NCBI RefSeq assembly: GCF_015207985.1
Contig: NZ_JADEVV010000004.1
Location: 55,747-119,746, forward strand
DNA length: 64,000 nt
Direction of reading: 5' to 3'
Source: Synechocystis salina LEGE 00031
Lineage (GTDB): Bacteria; Cyanobacteriota; Cyanobacteriia; Cyanobacteriales; Microcystaceae
The notes under the pieces were generated by a model that saw only the letters and a list, made by a program, of their open reading frames with translations, was not told where the DNA came from and searched no databases. Below are positions 17,001 to 25,722 of the stretch, piece after piece. Position 1 is the first letter of the stretch. Every line of letters begins with the position of its first letter. A program made the translations under genes and the position numbers.

Positions 17001-20000
17001 GGAAGAATAAAGGGAAAAACTATTGCTAGGAATATTAACCGCTAACTCTCGATCGCCATCGCCATTAATATCTATAATATCTATTCCTGTGGCAGAGGCT
17101 ATCGCTGTGGGAGGAAGATTAGTTGAATCAAAATTCGTTAGTTTCCCAAGCTGATTTCCCAAGGAAATTAAATTTTTTCCATCACTAGCAGAGAACAACA
17201 TGTCGCTATAGCCATCATTATTATAATCTGCGATGGCAAAGGCATTAGAGATTCCGGCTAATTGTAGAGAGGAGTTAGCATCAGCAACTAGGGTTATTTG
17301 TTTCTGATTACCAAAGTCAATATTGCCCAACAATAAATAAAAGTTATTGTTGCTATCTATGATGCCAAAATCTGATAATCCATCGCCGTTATAATCCCCA
17401 ATATCCACCACATCTTGAATGTCGGCACTCTGAATATTTATAGTTAAGGCATCATTGCCACTGGCGGCGGTCAATAAGTCTTTGGTGCTGTCTCCAAAAA
17501 TAATTACTCCGGCATTATCTCCGCCCGAATAAACATCGGCAAAACCATCCCCGTTAATATCGCCTAACATACGGACAATACTACCGTTGTTAGAAATAGA
17601 AAACGGTGGTAGAGACGTTTCTAAAACCTGATAACCGTTGCCGGCAGTAGAGTTGACTAAGTAGAGTTGATTATTGACAATCACCGGAGATGGAGCATAG
17701 TTACTAGTCCCCGAAATTTTGCTGGTTGTCCAAACTGTGCCATTAGTTGAAGTGCTTAAGTAAATTAGTTGATCTTCGTCTACACGGCTTTGGGTGCTCG
17801 TTAGATAGATGGTGGTACCATCTGTGGTCAGCCCTGGGGTTTGGCTAGTATTAACGCCCGGTACCGAAGCTAAAGACCACGATAAGTTATTAAGATCCGT
17901 GCCTGTCGTCGAGGTAATATCAATACCGTTGCCAGGGCTACCTTTTGTTCCTGTTTGATAAGCAAGGTACAGTGTTTCATTTAAAACTGTGGCGCTGACA
18001 GCGTTGGGACTAGTTTGAGGAGCACTACCATTGTCATAGGTCACCTCAAATAATCCTGACCATGAGTTACTAAACTGGGGATTGTCGGAATAGATATAAA
18101 GTATGCGGCTACTCGGATCGTTAGAGATAAATAAGGCCAGTAATTTATCTTGGTATGTGACAAGGGTGGGGGCATTGGAGGAGGTTTGCCCAATGACAGA
18201 CTGTGAACTCCAACTTTGTCCTTCATTGGTACTGTAAAGAATATTGAGTTGGGGATCTAAGCCCGTATAGGCTAAATACAATACATCATTATAAACCGCT
18301 AAAGAGGGAGAAAAGTTAGTGGCATTTTTGATCGCCACAATTGCGTTACTCCAAGTTTTTCCGCCATCTGAACTGATCGTAATGTAAATATCTTGCCCAC
18401 TCCCATCTCCCTTGTAAGCCATGTACAATTTCCCCTGATAGCTCACCAAGGATGGCATTACACTCGTTGTCTGGTCGAAAATCTCTGGATTGGCAACCTT
18501 GAAGGTGCTAAAGCTATTGCCATCGATGACAAAGCCATTATCAGAGCTGACATTGGCTAACTTAATACTGCCATCGTCCTCCAAGTAAGATTGGCCATAA
18601 ACTGCATAGGCTTGCTGGGCATTGGGGGCCGTTAATAGCAAACTATCAACTTTTCCGTTGCTTCCCGTTTTCCCGGTAATATTTCCCAACCCAGTGGCCG
18701 CCGTACCTGCTAGTTGATAGGGGAGGCTCCCATTCAATAAAAAGGTTTTATCCTGACTGGTCGCGCCCAGATCAAAGATTGTTCCAACCTGACTCAGATC
18801 CAAGGGGCCAAAGAGGAGATAACTTTGACCAGTGCCATTACTGGCTTGGGGAGCGGTAATAAGAAAATCCTGATAACCGTCCCCATTGAGATCTCCAGGC
18901 ACAGTGACAACGGTTCCCGCCTGACCATTAGCTAGAGAACCGTTAATGATGAGATTGCTGACTGTGCTTAAAGCTTGGGGCGATGTTGAGGAGGAGGACG
19001 GTTGATGGCCCTGAATCACATACACTGCCCCTGCATTGGCATTAATCCCTGTTGCTGAAATGACCAGGTCTTGTTGTCCATCCCCATCTAGGTCTGTAAA
19101 GTCTCCAGAGGCGATCGCCGCTCCGGCCAGATAGTTAGTGGCAACTCCATTGGGGGCTGGAATATCAGGGCCTGTATAGGTTCCCCAGGGAGTTAATCCT
19201 TGACTACTAGTGGAAAAAACATGAACGGCTCCCACCGCAATTTGTGCCGAGTCTGGATAGAGGGATTGACTGCCAGAAGGTAGTCCTCCTTTCCCTTTCC
19301 ATTGATTGTTAACTTCCACTTGATAGGCGGGCGCACCGATAAAAAGGTCATCGCTCGTACTACTACCGGTGAATGTGGTGGGATTCCCAGGTGAATAATG
19401 GGAAGCTCCTAAAGAAAATCCCGCCCGCTCACCCACCTGATTCAACGAAGTCCCTTGGTAAACTTCTGTGAATGATGTACTGCCGTTGTAAGCAATATAG
19501 ACAGCCCCGCCGTTGCCTACTCCAGGGGCACCGAAAGCAATGTCATTGCGGGTATGGCTGCTATCTCCGTCAAAATTACCCATAACAACGGAAAATCCGG
19601 CTTGGGCAGAGGAAATTGCTGGGTTAATTACATAGCCCATGGCAGAAGTTAAACTACCAACATCTATGATGCTCCCAGGGTTACTGGTGAGGTAACTGCC
19701 ATAAATGACATAAATTACGCCATCCCCACCATTGGCGTTAGCATCCCCAATTACTAAATCGTCTATGCCATCACCATTAATATCCCCCGTGGCTAGGCTC
19801 ATGGACACACCACCGTTGACAACACCACCATCAGCAATGCCTGTGATTAAAACTCCCCCCGGATTGCCTGATAAATCCGTTGTCGTGAGGGGATTACTCT
19901 CCGTCCCACTCAAAACACTGCCACCGGCCAATAGAATCTGAATGGTGCCGCCACTGACCGGATTGCCGGCGCTGTCCGTGTAGCCCCGATTCCCCACTGC

Positions 20001-23000
20001 CACATAAGCTAAACTGCCATCGGCCTTAAAACCACTGGCAAGCTCAACGGCGATCGCCGCATTATTGGTGTTAATGACAAAGCCGCTATCAATATTGGCT
20101 AAGGAGGCATCGTTGGCTTCTGTAACCGTGGCAATGCCCAAAACTTCCGTCCCTAAATCATTAACACCCTTAGCAGGAACCTTTCCCCCTTGATTGGCGA
20201 TGGAGGTAACCTGGGGTGTAACGCTACTAACATCCTTAAAATATACCGTCACCGTCGGCGTTGCGGAAAAGGTATTGCCGGTTTCATCAATAAACAAACT
20301 GAGGGTCTCTGTTTCCCCCATCACTCGATGGTTTAATCCCAAAAGGGCCGGGTCGAGACTATTGAGCAGAATCGTCCCATCAGCAAATGTGAGCTGACCA
20401 TTATTGGGGACGGTCTCGCCTAAAATCACCCCGACTTGGAAACCACCGATGGCATTGCCATCACCATTTTGACCAACCCCCCACAAAAGATTTGTTCCGG
20501 GAACTGTAACTGCTATCCCTGTAATTTCTCGCCCTTGTTCGCCGGTCAGATTAATTTGGAAAATGCTATCCGCTTTACCATTGGGAAAAATTTCTTTGCC
20601 TTTTGGGGACTCCGTGGCCGCAACGATATCCCAAATCGGGAAATTGGCATCACTCAGGATGGTGGGAACAATAGTGGGAATCGGTTCGATTTGGCCACTT
20701 AATTGCCAACTGTTTGTAGTAGGATTCCAAACACTGTAGTAGGCTTCTGGCCCGGCCGGCACTGGGTCAACATATTGAGCATTGAAGCGATCGCCAATTT
20801 CGTTAGTGCCTAAAGCTCCATCAAGAAACTGGTTCCCCGTAAAATCAGTGACGTTAGAGGCAGTTAAACCAGTACTACTGGGAACATAGGAAAGGACGGA
20901 ATTATAAAAAGCAACTTCATCGACATAAACCGATCCCTCCTGGCCCACCACCGCCAGCGTCCCGGATTGGGGTAAATTGCTAAAACTAACATTGTCCAAA
21001 CTTCCCACTAACTCACCATTTAGGTACAGAGAGAGGATGTCTTGGGAACCGTCATAGGTGCCGACCACATAGTACCAAGTGTCGGTATTAAGGGGGGGCG
21101 TTGTCGCAATAGTTGAATTGCCAGTATTGTCTAGGCTGAACTTTAACTGCGTATCGTTGACAGTAAAGAGAAAAACATCCGCCATAGACACTAAGTTAGG
21201 AATGGCGTTGATGCTGGGTAATTTAAACCAGAATTCCACCGAAAATCCCTGAATGGAAACTGGAATCGCCGCGTCAAGGGTCACGCCGCCGCCATTGAAC
21301 AAGACCGCAGGATTGGGATCACCAGAATTGTTTGTGGTGTCTTCCAGGGCCCCAATTTGATTAAGGGTGAAATTGCCACTGTAGTTACCGTTAAAACTAG
21401 GCCCAGATTGCCCTTCATTAATTGCCGTTGTGCCACTTAGTTCCCCTAGGCGTAGATAAACAATGGGATCTTGCTCCACTACGAGATTGCTGTAGGAAGC
21501 AGGTTGGCTTTCTGTCCAAAAAATGGCAGGTTGGCCATCAATGGTGCTGATATTCAATTCCGTAAAGGCATCTGGGGAAATTTCCGAGAGGAGTGTCTGG
21601 GGAGTAGTCCAGGTGGTGCCATTAAAGCTTGACCAGTAAATGGTGGTTGAAGTATTGCCATTACTCTGCTGTTGGGTATTTAACCAAGCGGCGAGCAATT
21701 CCCCATTGGGCCCCGCTCCCAACGTCACTTTTTGATCCTGGCCAGTTTGCACTGCGGCGATCGGTTGGGCCAAACTCCATTGATTATCTGGGCCTAAGAT
21801 TGAATAGTAAATATCAGATTGACTAATTGCCGCATTGATTTTTTCAGCTTGTTCACTGCTATAGTTTTGCCCTGGTATTTGTTGAATAGTTAAATCATCG
21901 TTGTCAACCTGAACCCAAGCCAGGACATTAATTTGGTTAGTCTGATTTGTGGTTGGATCAGTGTAGGTGTAGAGAGTAGAAGCTACGTCAAAATTTAAGC
22001 CACTGGTGCCGGGAATCGTTGTAATTTCGGAAATGCCGCTGTCTCCAAAGGGGGAAAAAGCTGTTTTGATCACTGTACCGGAATTGGTGGGAGTGGTAAG
22101 AATGTTACTAGTGGAAAAAGATGCAACAACTTGATTATTAACTCCCTTTAGTGGGTTGTCAGGATCTGATGTATAAGCTACTGAAACAAGATTTCCTTGA
22201 CCAATTTGAAGGGAATTATCTAAGGTCAGGACAACCGATGTTTCATTGATAATTGCCTGGACAACGCCAACAGCTTTGCCATTGACTAATACGTTGAAAT
22301 CGTTACTGGGGAGTTGATCATTTTCCGAAGTAAACGATAGTTCTTGATCGAAGGCAATAACAATAGTTTGATTAGAGCCATAGCCATTATAAATATCACC
22401 GTTAATGTCTAAATCTAATACCGTTGGTGCGCTGGCATCATTAATTAGATCAACTGATAAATCAGTAAACTTCTCCAACCAAAACGTTGTCCCAGTTGGA
22501 TCAATATAAACTAAATTGCTACTGTTACTTCCGTCCGATGCCACCAAGTTATAGCTAACAGAAACGGTTGTTGCGTTACCTGAAATCGGTTGGGCCAAGG
22601 TTAAAACCAGTGTGTTCCCTTCCACATTTGGAAGCTCGTTCTGATTTAACGATTGAGTAATACCATCAATGATGACCACAAACTGATCTGCCTCAGGATT
22701 CAGATAGTTCCCCTGATTGTTGGCTAAGTTTTCCCCAAAGGTCAGATAAATATTACTTCCTTGGGCTAAGGCAGAAATGGGTAATAAATTAGGGGCATCG
22801 CTACTCCAACTGAGCAGAATATCTCCTTCACTAGTGAGGGATAAAGCCGGAGAGCTATCTTGGGTAAAGTCATTATCTATCTTGCTCAGAACCTGATTAA
22901 TATTCTCTGTGCTGATAAAGGTATTGTTGACATTTCCTGCTGTGGTAGAAGGGCTAGAATTGCTAACGATAAAAGAAGCAATGTCTTGATTACTTGCACT

Positions 23001-25268
23001 TTCTAGATTATTGCTTCCTCCTTCAGTCGGCGTATATTGTACGGTATAGTTTTCTCCCTGGGGAATGGTCTGAGTTAAGGTTAGAACAACACTATTTTGA
23101 TTAACGTAAACAGGTTGTTGACCGTTTTGATTAGGAGCAATTAGATTGATGGTGCTTCCATCACTGTCTTTTACGATAAATTGGCTCGCATCGGGAACAA
23201 TATCGGTGTTTAACGGTGTATTAAAGGCGATGGTTATTTGTTGATTGGTATTGGTATAATTATTACCATTGCCACTGGTTGGGTCGTAGGTATAAACCAA
23301 AGTTTGGGCGGAGTTATTGATAACCGTACTTTTTGTAAAGTCATTGAGCTGATTACCGCTATAGCTCACGGTAATATTGTCCGTTAAGGGTTGATCGTTC
23401 AGGGTGGCGTAGGGAATTGCACTTTCTAAACGCAGAATAACTGCATTTTCTTGGACAATGACGTCAAAAACTGGAACAGTCGAAACACTCTTATTGGCAT
23501 TGGTCACCTGAACGGTAAAATCTTCAGGATTGAGACTTAAATTTGGGCTTAAGGGAGTAGCAAAGGGGATAGTTAGTAAGGATCCCTGAACACTGGGTTC
23601 CGTTTCGGATGTCGATGGCGTTAATGAAGAATTGGCAGTTAGAATTTGAGAAGAAGATTCCGGCCAAGTCCAGGTAGGAATACCGGCGATTTTAGCATTG
23701 AGCAATCCCAGAGCCTGAACTTCCAGGCTATAGGGAAGTCCGAGGGTAAATGTATCTTTGGGAAAGTCCGATGATCCCTTGACGAGAAAGGTTCCGTCTA
23801 GAAATATCCCCACCGAACCAGTTAATTTGAAAATAAAGGGAATATCAACGATTAATTCGACACCACCTTCTATGGGGATGCCAATGAGTAATGATTCCAA
23901 GGATAGTGGGCCGTTGTCATCAATTGACTCAAAAGCAGAAATTAAATTGGAAAGAATGGCCTCAAGTGCAACAACTTGAGAAAATACTGGAATAGCAGTT
24001 CCAAATGAATCGGCAATTAATAATCCTTTTTCACTTGAATTAGAATCAATAAAGGGAAATAAAATATTTCGATAGGTATCAGAATCCTTGGGTTTTAACT
24101 GCCACTGAAGGGCAATTCCGGCATCTATAAAGGCATTGAGGTTAAAAAGATTTGTTTTATTTTCACCAAAATTGGCACCTACAATTGGGAAGGTGAAACC
24201 AAAGGATAGGGCGAAACTACCTGTTTCAAGCTCAAGGGGATACTGCCCACTCGAAGCTTGCGTATTGCCAAAACTATACAGAGAAGATAAAACAATCGAA
24301 AAGTCAAATTCATTAGTTTGTGCTTCTGTTGTCTTCTTTTTCTGGAATGGGGTTTTCTTTTCCGTAGCTTTTGCAAAACTAACAGCTGCAACTGCATTGA
24401 GCAGGAGCTTACCATCGGTGGAGACCCCACCGCCAAATAGAGACCAGGTAGGGTTATCACCGCTTGACCCCTGTAAGGCAATATTGACTGATACCCCACC
24501 AAATCCATTTTCAACCGCCTTTTTTACCTTAGCATTTTCACTCTTAGCAATAATAAATTTCAATAGGCTGTCGCTAAAGCCACTTGATGCATTCCAATTT
24601 AAGCCTTGCCCATTAAAGGCTTTTTTTGCTAAGAATTCTGCTTCAGAATCACTTAAAACAGAGTAGGAAGCGGCAACGGCAGAATTTTGACCCGAATAAC
24701 TCGACGAAATTCCTGATAGGGTTTTATTAACTGATGAAGAGGGAGAACTTGGTGTCGTTGTGAATTGACTACTATTAACCCTAAAGGATTGGTAGTATAA
24801 GTCCGTATCTTCCCGAATACCTTGGTTTTGAGCATTTTCAGTATCAACTTTTTGCCCCACCACAAACACGGTGCCGTCATCTTTGGCGATCGCCCTGGGT
24901 TCTAGATCCCCCACTTGATCAGCAGTTAGGGCCTGGGGCTTATCCAACCATTGCGTTTTACCACTGGCATTGTATTGGGCTGCCGTGTAGAAAATATTGC
25001 TTTCATTTTCGCTCCCCTGCTGGTAAACCACCGCTAATCCTGGTAGCCCTGTGCCGGAATCATCAATGAGCTTATCGTTGGCAATTAAGTTTAAACTGAC
25101 GATTTTTTGAGAGCCGACATTGGCGATCGCCGTTTCATTGATCCAGGTTGCAGAATTGTCGTTGTAAGTTGCGTGAAAGAGCGTGGCATCTTCCACCCAG
25201 ACAATATGGGTTACCCCCGCCGAATCCGTAGTGATCGCAGAAAGTCGATTTGAGAAGTTAATGGCCAT
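14079..25268 (-). CDS. Giant surface/secreted FG-GAP protein A (Slr0408-like paralog)
   Basis: This is a 3729-residue protein with no N-terminal signal peptide. Visible regions in order: SwmB-like Ig repeats about 556-1062 (ITIAFNTPLNTDIVPDASQF); a LamG-like domain about 1259-1459 (FSVEFWFKLP); FG-GAP integrin-alpha repeats about 1826-2226 and 2562-2939 with Ca-binding DxDxDG loops (DINGDGIDDLVIGDANANGG); a sialidase-like BNR stretch between them; a short RTX segment about 2956-3009 (GDDQIYTNGG); Calx-beta about 3176-3262; and C-terminal DUF4114 (GGGDQDYNDVILQF). Ca-binding repeats and a C-terminal secretion region fit type I export to the cell surface, probably for adhesion or gliding-type motility. 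Protein B downstream is a tandem paralog, and the last 1 kb is nearly identical between them. Confidence 0.88.
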   Translation of the reverse strand: MAINFSNRLSAITTDSAGVTHIVWVEDATLFHATYNDNSATWINETAIANVGSQKIVSLNLIANDKLIDDSGTGLPGLAVVYQQGSENESNIFYTAAQYNASGKTQWLDKPQALTADQVGDLEPRAIAKDDGTVFVVGQKVDTENAQNQGIREDTDLYYQSFRVNSSQFTTTPSSPSSSVNKTLSGISSSYSGQNSAVAASYSVLSDSEAEFLAKKAFNGQGLNWNASSGFSDSLLKFIIAKSENAKVKKAVENGFGGVSVNIALQGSSGDNPTWSLFGGGVSTDGKLLLNAVAAVSFAKATEKKTPFQKKKTTEAQTNEFDFSIVLSSLYSFGNTQASSGQYPLELETGSFALSFGFTFPIVGANFGENKTNLFNLNAFIDAGIALQWQLKPKDSDTYRNILFPFIDSNSSEKGLLIADSFGTAIPVFSQVVALEAILSNLISAFESIDDNGPLSLESLLIGIPIEGGVELIVDIPFIFKLTGSVGIFLDGTFLVKGSSDFPKDTFTLGLPYSLEVQALGLLNAKIAGIPTWTWPESSSQILTANSSLTPSTSETEPSVQGSLLTIPFATPLSPNLSLNPEDFTVQVTNANKSVSTVPVFDVIVQENAVILRLESAIPYATLNDQPLTDNITVSYSGNQLNDFTKSTVINNSAQTLVYTYDPTSGNGNNYTNTNQQITIAFNTPLNTDIVPDASQFIVKDSDGSTINLIAPNQNGQQPVYVNQNSVVLTLTQTIPQGENYTVQYTPTEGGSNNLESASNQDIASFIVSNSSPSTTAGNVNNTFISTENINQVLSKIDNDFTQDSSPALSLTSEGDILLSWSSDAPNLLPISALAQGSNIYLTFGENLANNQGNYLNPEADQFVVIIDGITQSLNQNELPNVEGNTLVLTLAQPISGNATTVSVSYNLVASDGSNSSNLVYIDPTGTTFWLEKFTDLSVDLINDASAPTVLDLDINGDIYNGYGSNQTIVIAFDQELSFTSENDQLPSNDFNVLVNGKAVGVVQAIINETSVVLTLDNSLQIGQGNLVSVAYTSDPDNPLKGVNNQVVASFSTSNILTTPTNSGTVIKTAFSPFGDSGISEITTIPGTSGLNFDVASTLYTYTDPTTNQTNQINVLAWVQVDNDDLTIQQIPGQNYSSEQAEKINAAISQSDIYYSILGPDNQWSLAQPIAAVQTGQDQKVTLGAGPNGELLAAWLNTQQQSNGNTSTTIYWSSFNGTTWTTPQTLLSEISPDAFTELNISTIDGQPAIFWTESQPASYSNLVVEQDPIVYLRLGELSGTTAINEGQSGPSFNGNYSGNFTLNQIGALEDTTNNSGDPNPAVLFNGGGVTLDAAIPVSIQGFSVEFWFKLPSINAIPNLVSMADVFLFTVNDTQLKFSLDNTGNSTIATTPPLNTDTWYYVVGTYDGSQDILSLYLNGELVGSLDNVSFSNLPQSGTLAVVGQEGSVYVDEVAFYNSVLSYVPSSTGLTASNVTDFTGNQFLDGALGTNEIGDRFNAQYVDPVPAGPEAYYSVWNPTTNSWQLSGQIEPIPTIVPTILSDANFPIWDIVAATESPKGKEIFPNGKADSIFQINLTGEQGREITGIAVTVPGTNLLWGVGQNGDGNAIGGFQVGVILGETVPNNGQLTFADGTILLNSLDPALLGLNHRVMGETETLSLFIDETGNTFSATPTVTVYFKDVSSVTPQVTSIANQGGKVPAKGVNDLGTEVLGIATVTEANDASLANIDSGFVINTNNAAIAVELASGFKADGSLAYVAVGNRGYTDSAGNPVSGGTIQILLAGGSVLSGTESNPLTTTDLSGNPGGVLITGIADGGVVNGGVSMSLATGDINGDGIDDLVIGDANANGGDGVIYVIYGSYLTSNPGSIIDVGSLTSAMGYVINPAISSAQAGFSVVMGNFDGDSSHTRNDIAFGAPGVGNGGAVYIAYNGSTSFTEVYQGTSLNQVGERAGFSLGASHYSPGNPTTFTGSSTSDDLFIGAPAYQVEVNNQWKGKGGLPSGSQSLYPDSAQIAVGAVHVFSTSSQGLTPWGTYTGPDIPAPNGVATNYLAGAAIASGDFTDLDGDGQQDLVISATGINANAGAVYVIQGHQPSSSSTSPQALSTVSNLIINGSLANGQAGTVVTVPGDLNGDGYQDFLITAPQASNGTGQSYLLFGPLDLSQVGTIFDLGATSQDKTFLLNGSLPYQLAGTAATGLGNITGKTGSNGKVDSLLLTAPNAQQAYAVYGQSYLEDDGSIKLANVSSDNGFVIDGNSFSTFKVANPEIFDQTTSVMPSLVSYQGKLYMAYKGDGSGQDIYITISSDGGKTWSNAIVAIKNATNFSPSLAVYNDVLYLAYTGLDPQLNILYSTNEGQSWSSQSVIGQTSSNAPTLVTYQDKLLALFISNDPSSRILYIYSDNPQFSNSWSGLFEVTYDNGSAPQTSPNAVSATVLNETLYLAYQTGTKGSPGNGIDITSTTGTDLNNLSWSLASVPGVNTSQTPGLTTDGTTIYLTSTQSRVDEDQLIYLSTSTNGTVWTTSKISGTSNYAPSPVIVNNQLYLVNSTAGNGYQVLETSLPPFSISNNGSIVRMLGDINGDGFADVYSGGDNAGVIIFGDSTKDLLTAASGNDALTINIQSADIQDVVDIGDYNGDGLSDFGIIDSNNNFYLLLGNIDFGNQKQITLVADANSSLQLAGISNAFAIADYNNDGYSDMLFSASDGKNLISLGNQLGKLTNFDSTNLPPTAIASATGIDIIDINGDGDRELAVNIPSNSFSLYSSSGLSPISVALPTVGGLLRDPNASDLQDIGDVNGDGIDDFGYILTAFVENNKSKLNFVAIYYGSLSGLNSNSQPDILLSTIDINTDTSLPAQLTSFAPAGDVNGDGFDDLWIGVPGTNQQQGTGYVVFGAALSANNGKFLTLKDLTPEQGFSVTGLPNSLAGVSLGGGGDVNGDGFDDLIIGAPGNNDNLSFVLFGSDFNQTVNQTGTIGDDVMLGTPTGESFVAGQGDDQIYTNGGLDVVYAGPGDDFVSVADTYFRRLDGGTGLDVLELQGYNGQNWDITTLAPGVRLKNFEVISILDYGANTLTLNALTVTNLSSNNTVVVLMDSVDSLVLSSDFSAAGTTYQYGDKYYQYTSDLSAATVLVNQAKAPTYTAVSTNIPAPILPTSNTEINNGLLSDLTINSQNKVPVSNPNAPTKLLVSNPKISEAIGEVDFVIERTGDLDKYVLVSYLSQDGDGKAGNRYLPVAGQLIFNPGETSKTVTVQIPNDGIYTGDRQFGLLVSLLDEGLRLGNWGQEFALAADGNGSQIRRWNYLAGELENSLMGGIVNFSTTTNGGQTQADVTVGGIGEFNDFFNYNPLTRSYESLMSNNVTGAKFSYLDGESSPHGVKLELLDGDRGDADGVSNGLVETKGYLGRTIPGLITNNNRVFWAPTNADGQVQLRLISSSDQNYELGWIVVDDQNGTINGLQPNDPGYETAALARKQIIFQDQDSSSNNSLTRTLAQESFTNPIELAKTEEQFFGSLENSNLEANRYYMLYSQQGGKTTFSINTSPTVETDSRGYHQLSFDGITAEISSKTLVVPGILNQTVAVEASISRAGAYDNAIALYQVDSLTGGLDINGDRQIDLKPGEIGYLQAALNRAQNPLTGVSLTAPDSFFGTTKQTINLLGNNMYGMVIIPNATIAEVLNQNPGNDPNLGPVALFSFNEANPGGISQMSRLGSNLFGFEDIVGGGDQDYNDVILQFSFPTSNTVN

Positions 25269-25722
25269 GAAAAAAAAAGACGAAGTTAAACGGCATTTTT
25301 GGACAATAATTTGCAGAATTCCATGTTGGTGTTTTGCAATAAATGACTGAAAAACCTAAGCCCTCACCTGATTGGGTTGAAAGCCGTGCTTAAGTAATAA
25401 TTCAGTTTTTTAGTTTAAATTTCTTCTTGTCCTGGCCAGGATCTCAGATGGCGTTTGATACTTCCTTAACTCCCAATATTGCCAAGTTTAAAGAGAAATT
25501 GCAGAATTTCCAGACGCCGTTCTACCCGCCCGACAAGCAGAATTAAGAGCCGTTTTCCCGTGCCGTGATCATAGCACTAATACCTCAGGATAATTACCTA
25601 GGCTAATTCACTGACGTTAAATTCTCTCCCTTGCGACATAAAACTTAAGATTTTACTAATAAACTAGTTCGTAGGTTTTTCAAGCCAAAAATTGAACGGC
25701 GATCAAATTTTCTATTGAAATT
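25269..25722. other. Spacer between the two giant genes
   Basis: This 454-bp AT-rich stretch lies upstream of protein A and downstream of protein B. It must hold the promoter of A. Apart from a doubtful 32-codon plus-strand frame at 25448-25546, I see no tRNA, insertion-sequence end or terminator with a clear T-run. Confidence 0.4.
25448..25546 (+). CDS. Possible 32-residue small protein between giant genes
   Basis: An ATG at 25448 opens a frame reading MAFDTSLTPNIAKFKEKLQN and ends FQTPFYPPDKQN before TAA. The composition is protein-like (Lys/Glu helix, proline-rich tail), unlike the AT-rich surroundings. No good ribosome-binding site is visible and the family is unknown. It may be a leftover of a larger gene displaced by the tandem duplication. 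Confidence 0.25.
   Translation: MAFDTSLTPNIAKFKEKLQNFQTPFYPPDKQN

Noticed and set aside
24136..24666. A 176-codon plus-strand frame inside giant protein A
   Set aside because: It is antisense to a confident coding region, has composition expected from the complement and no ribosome-binding site or family match.
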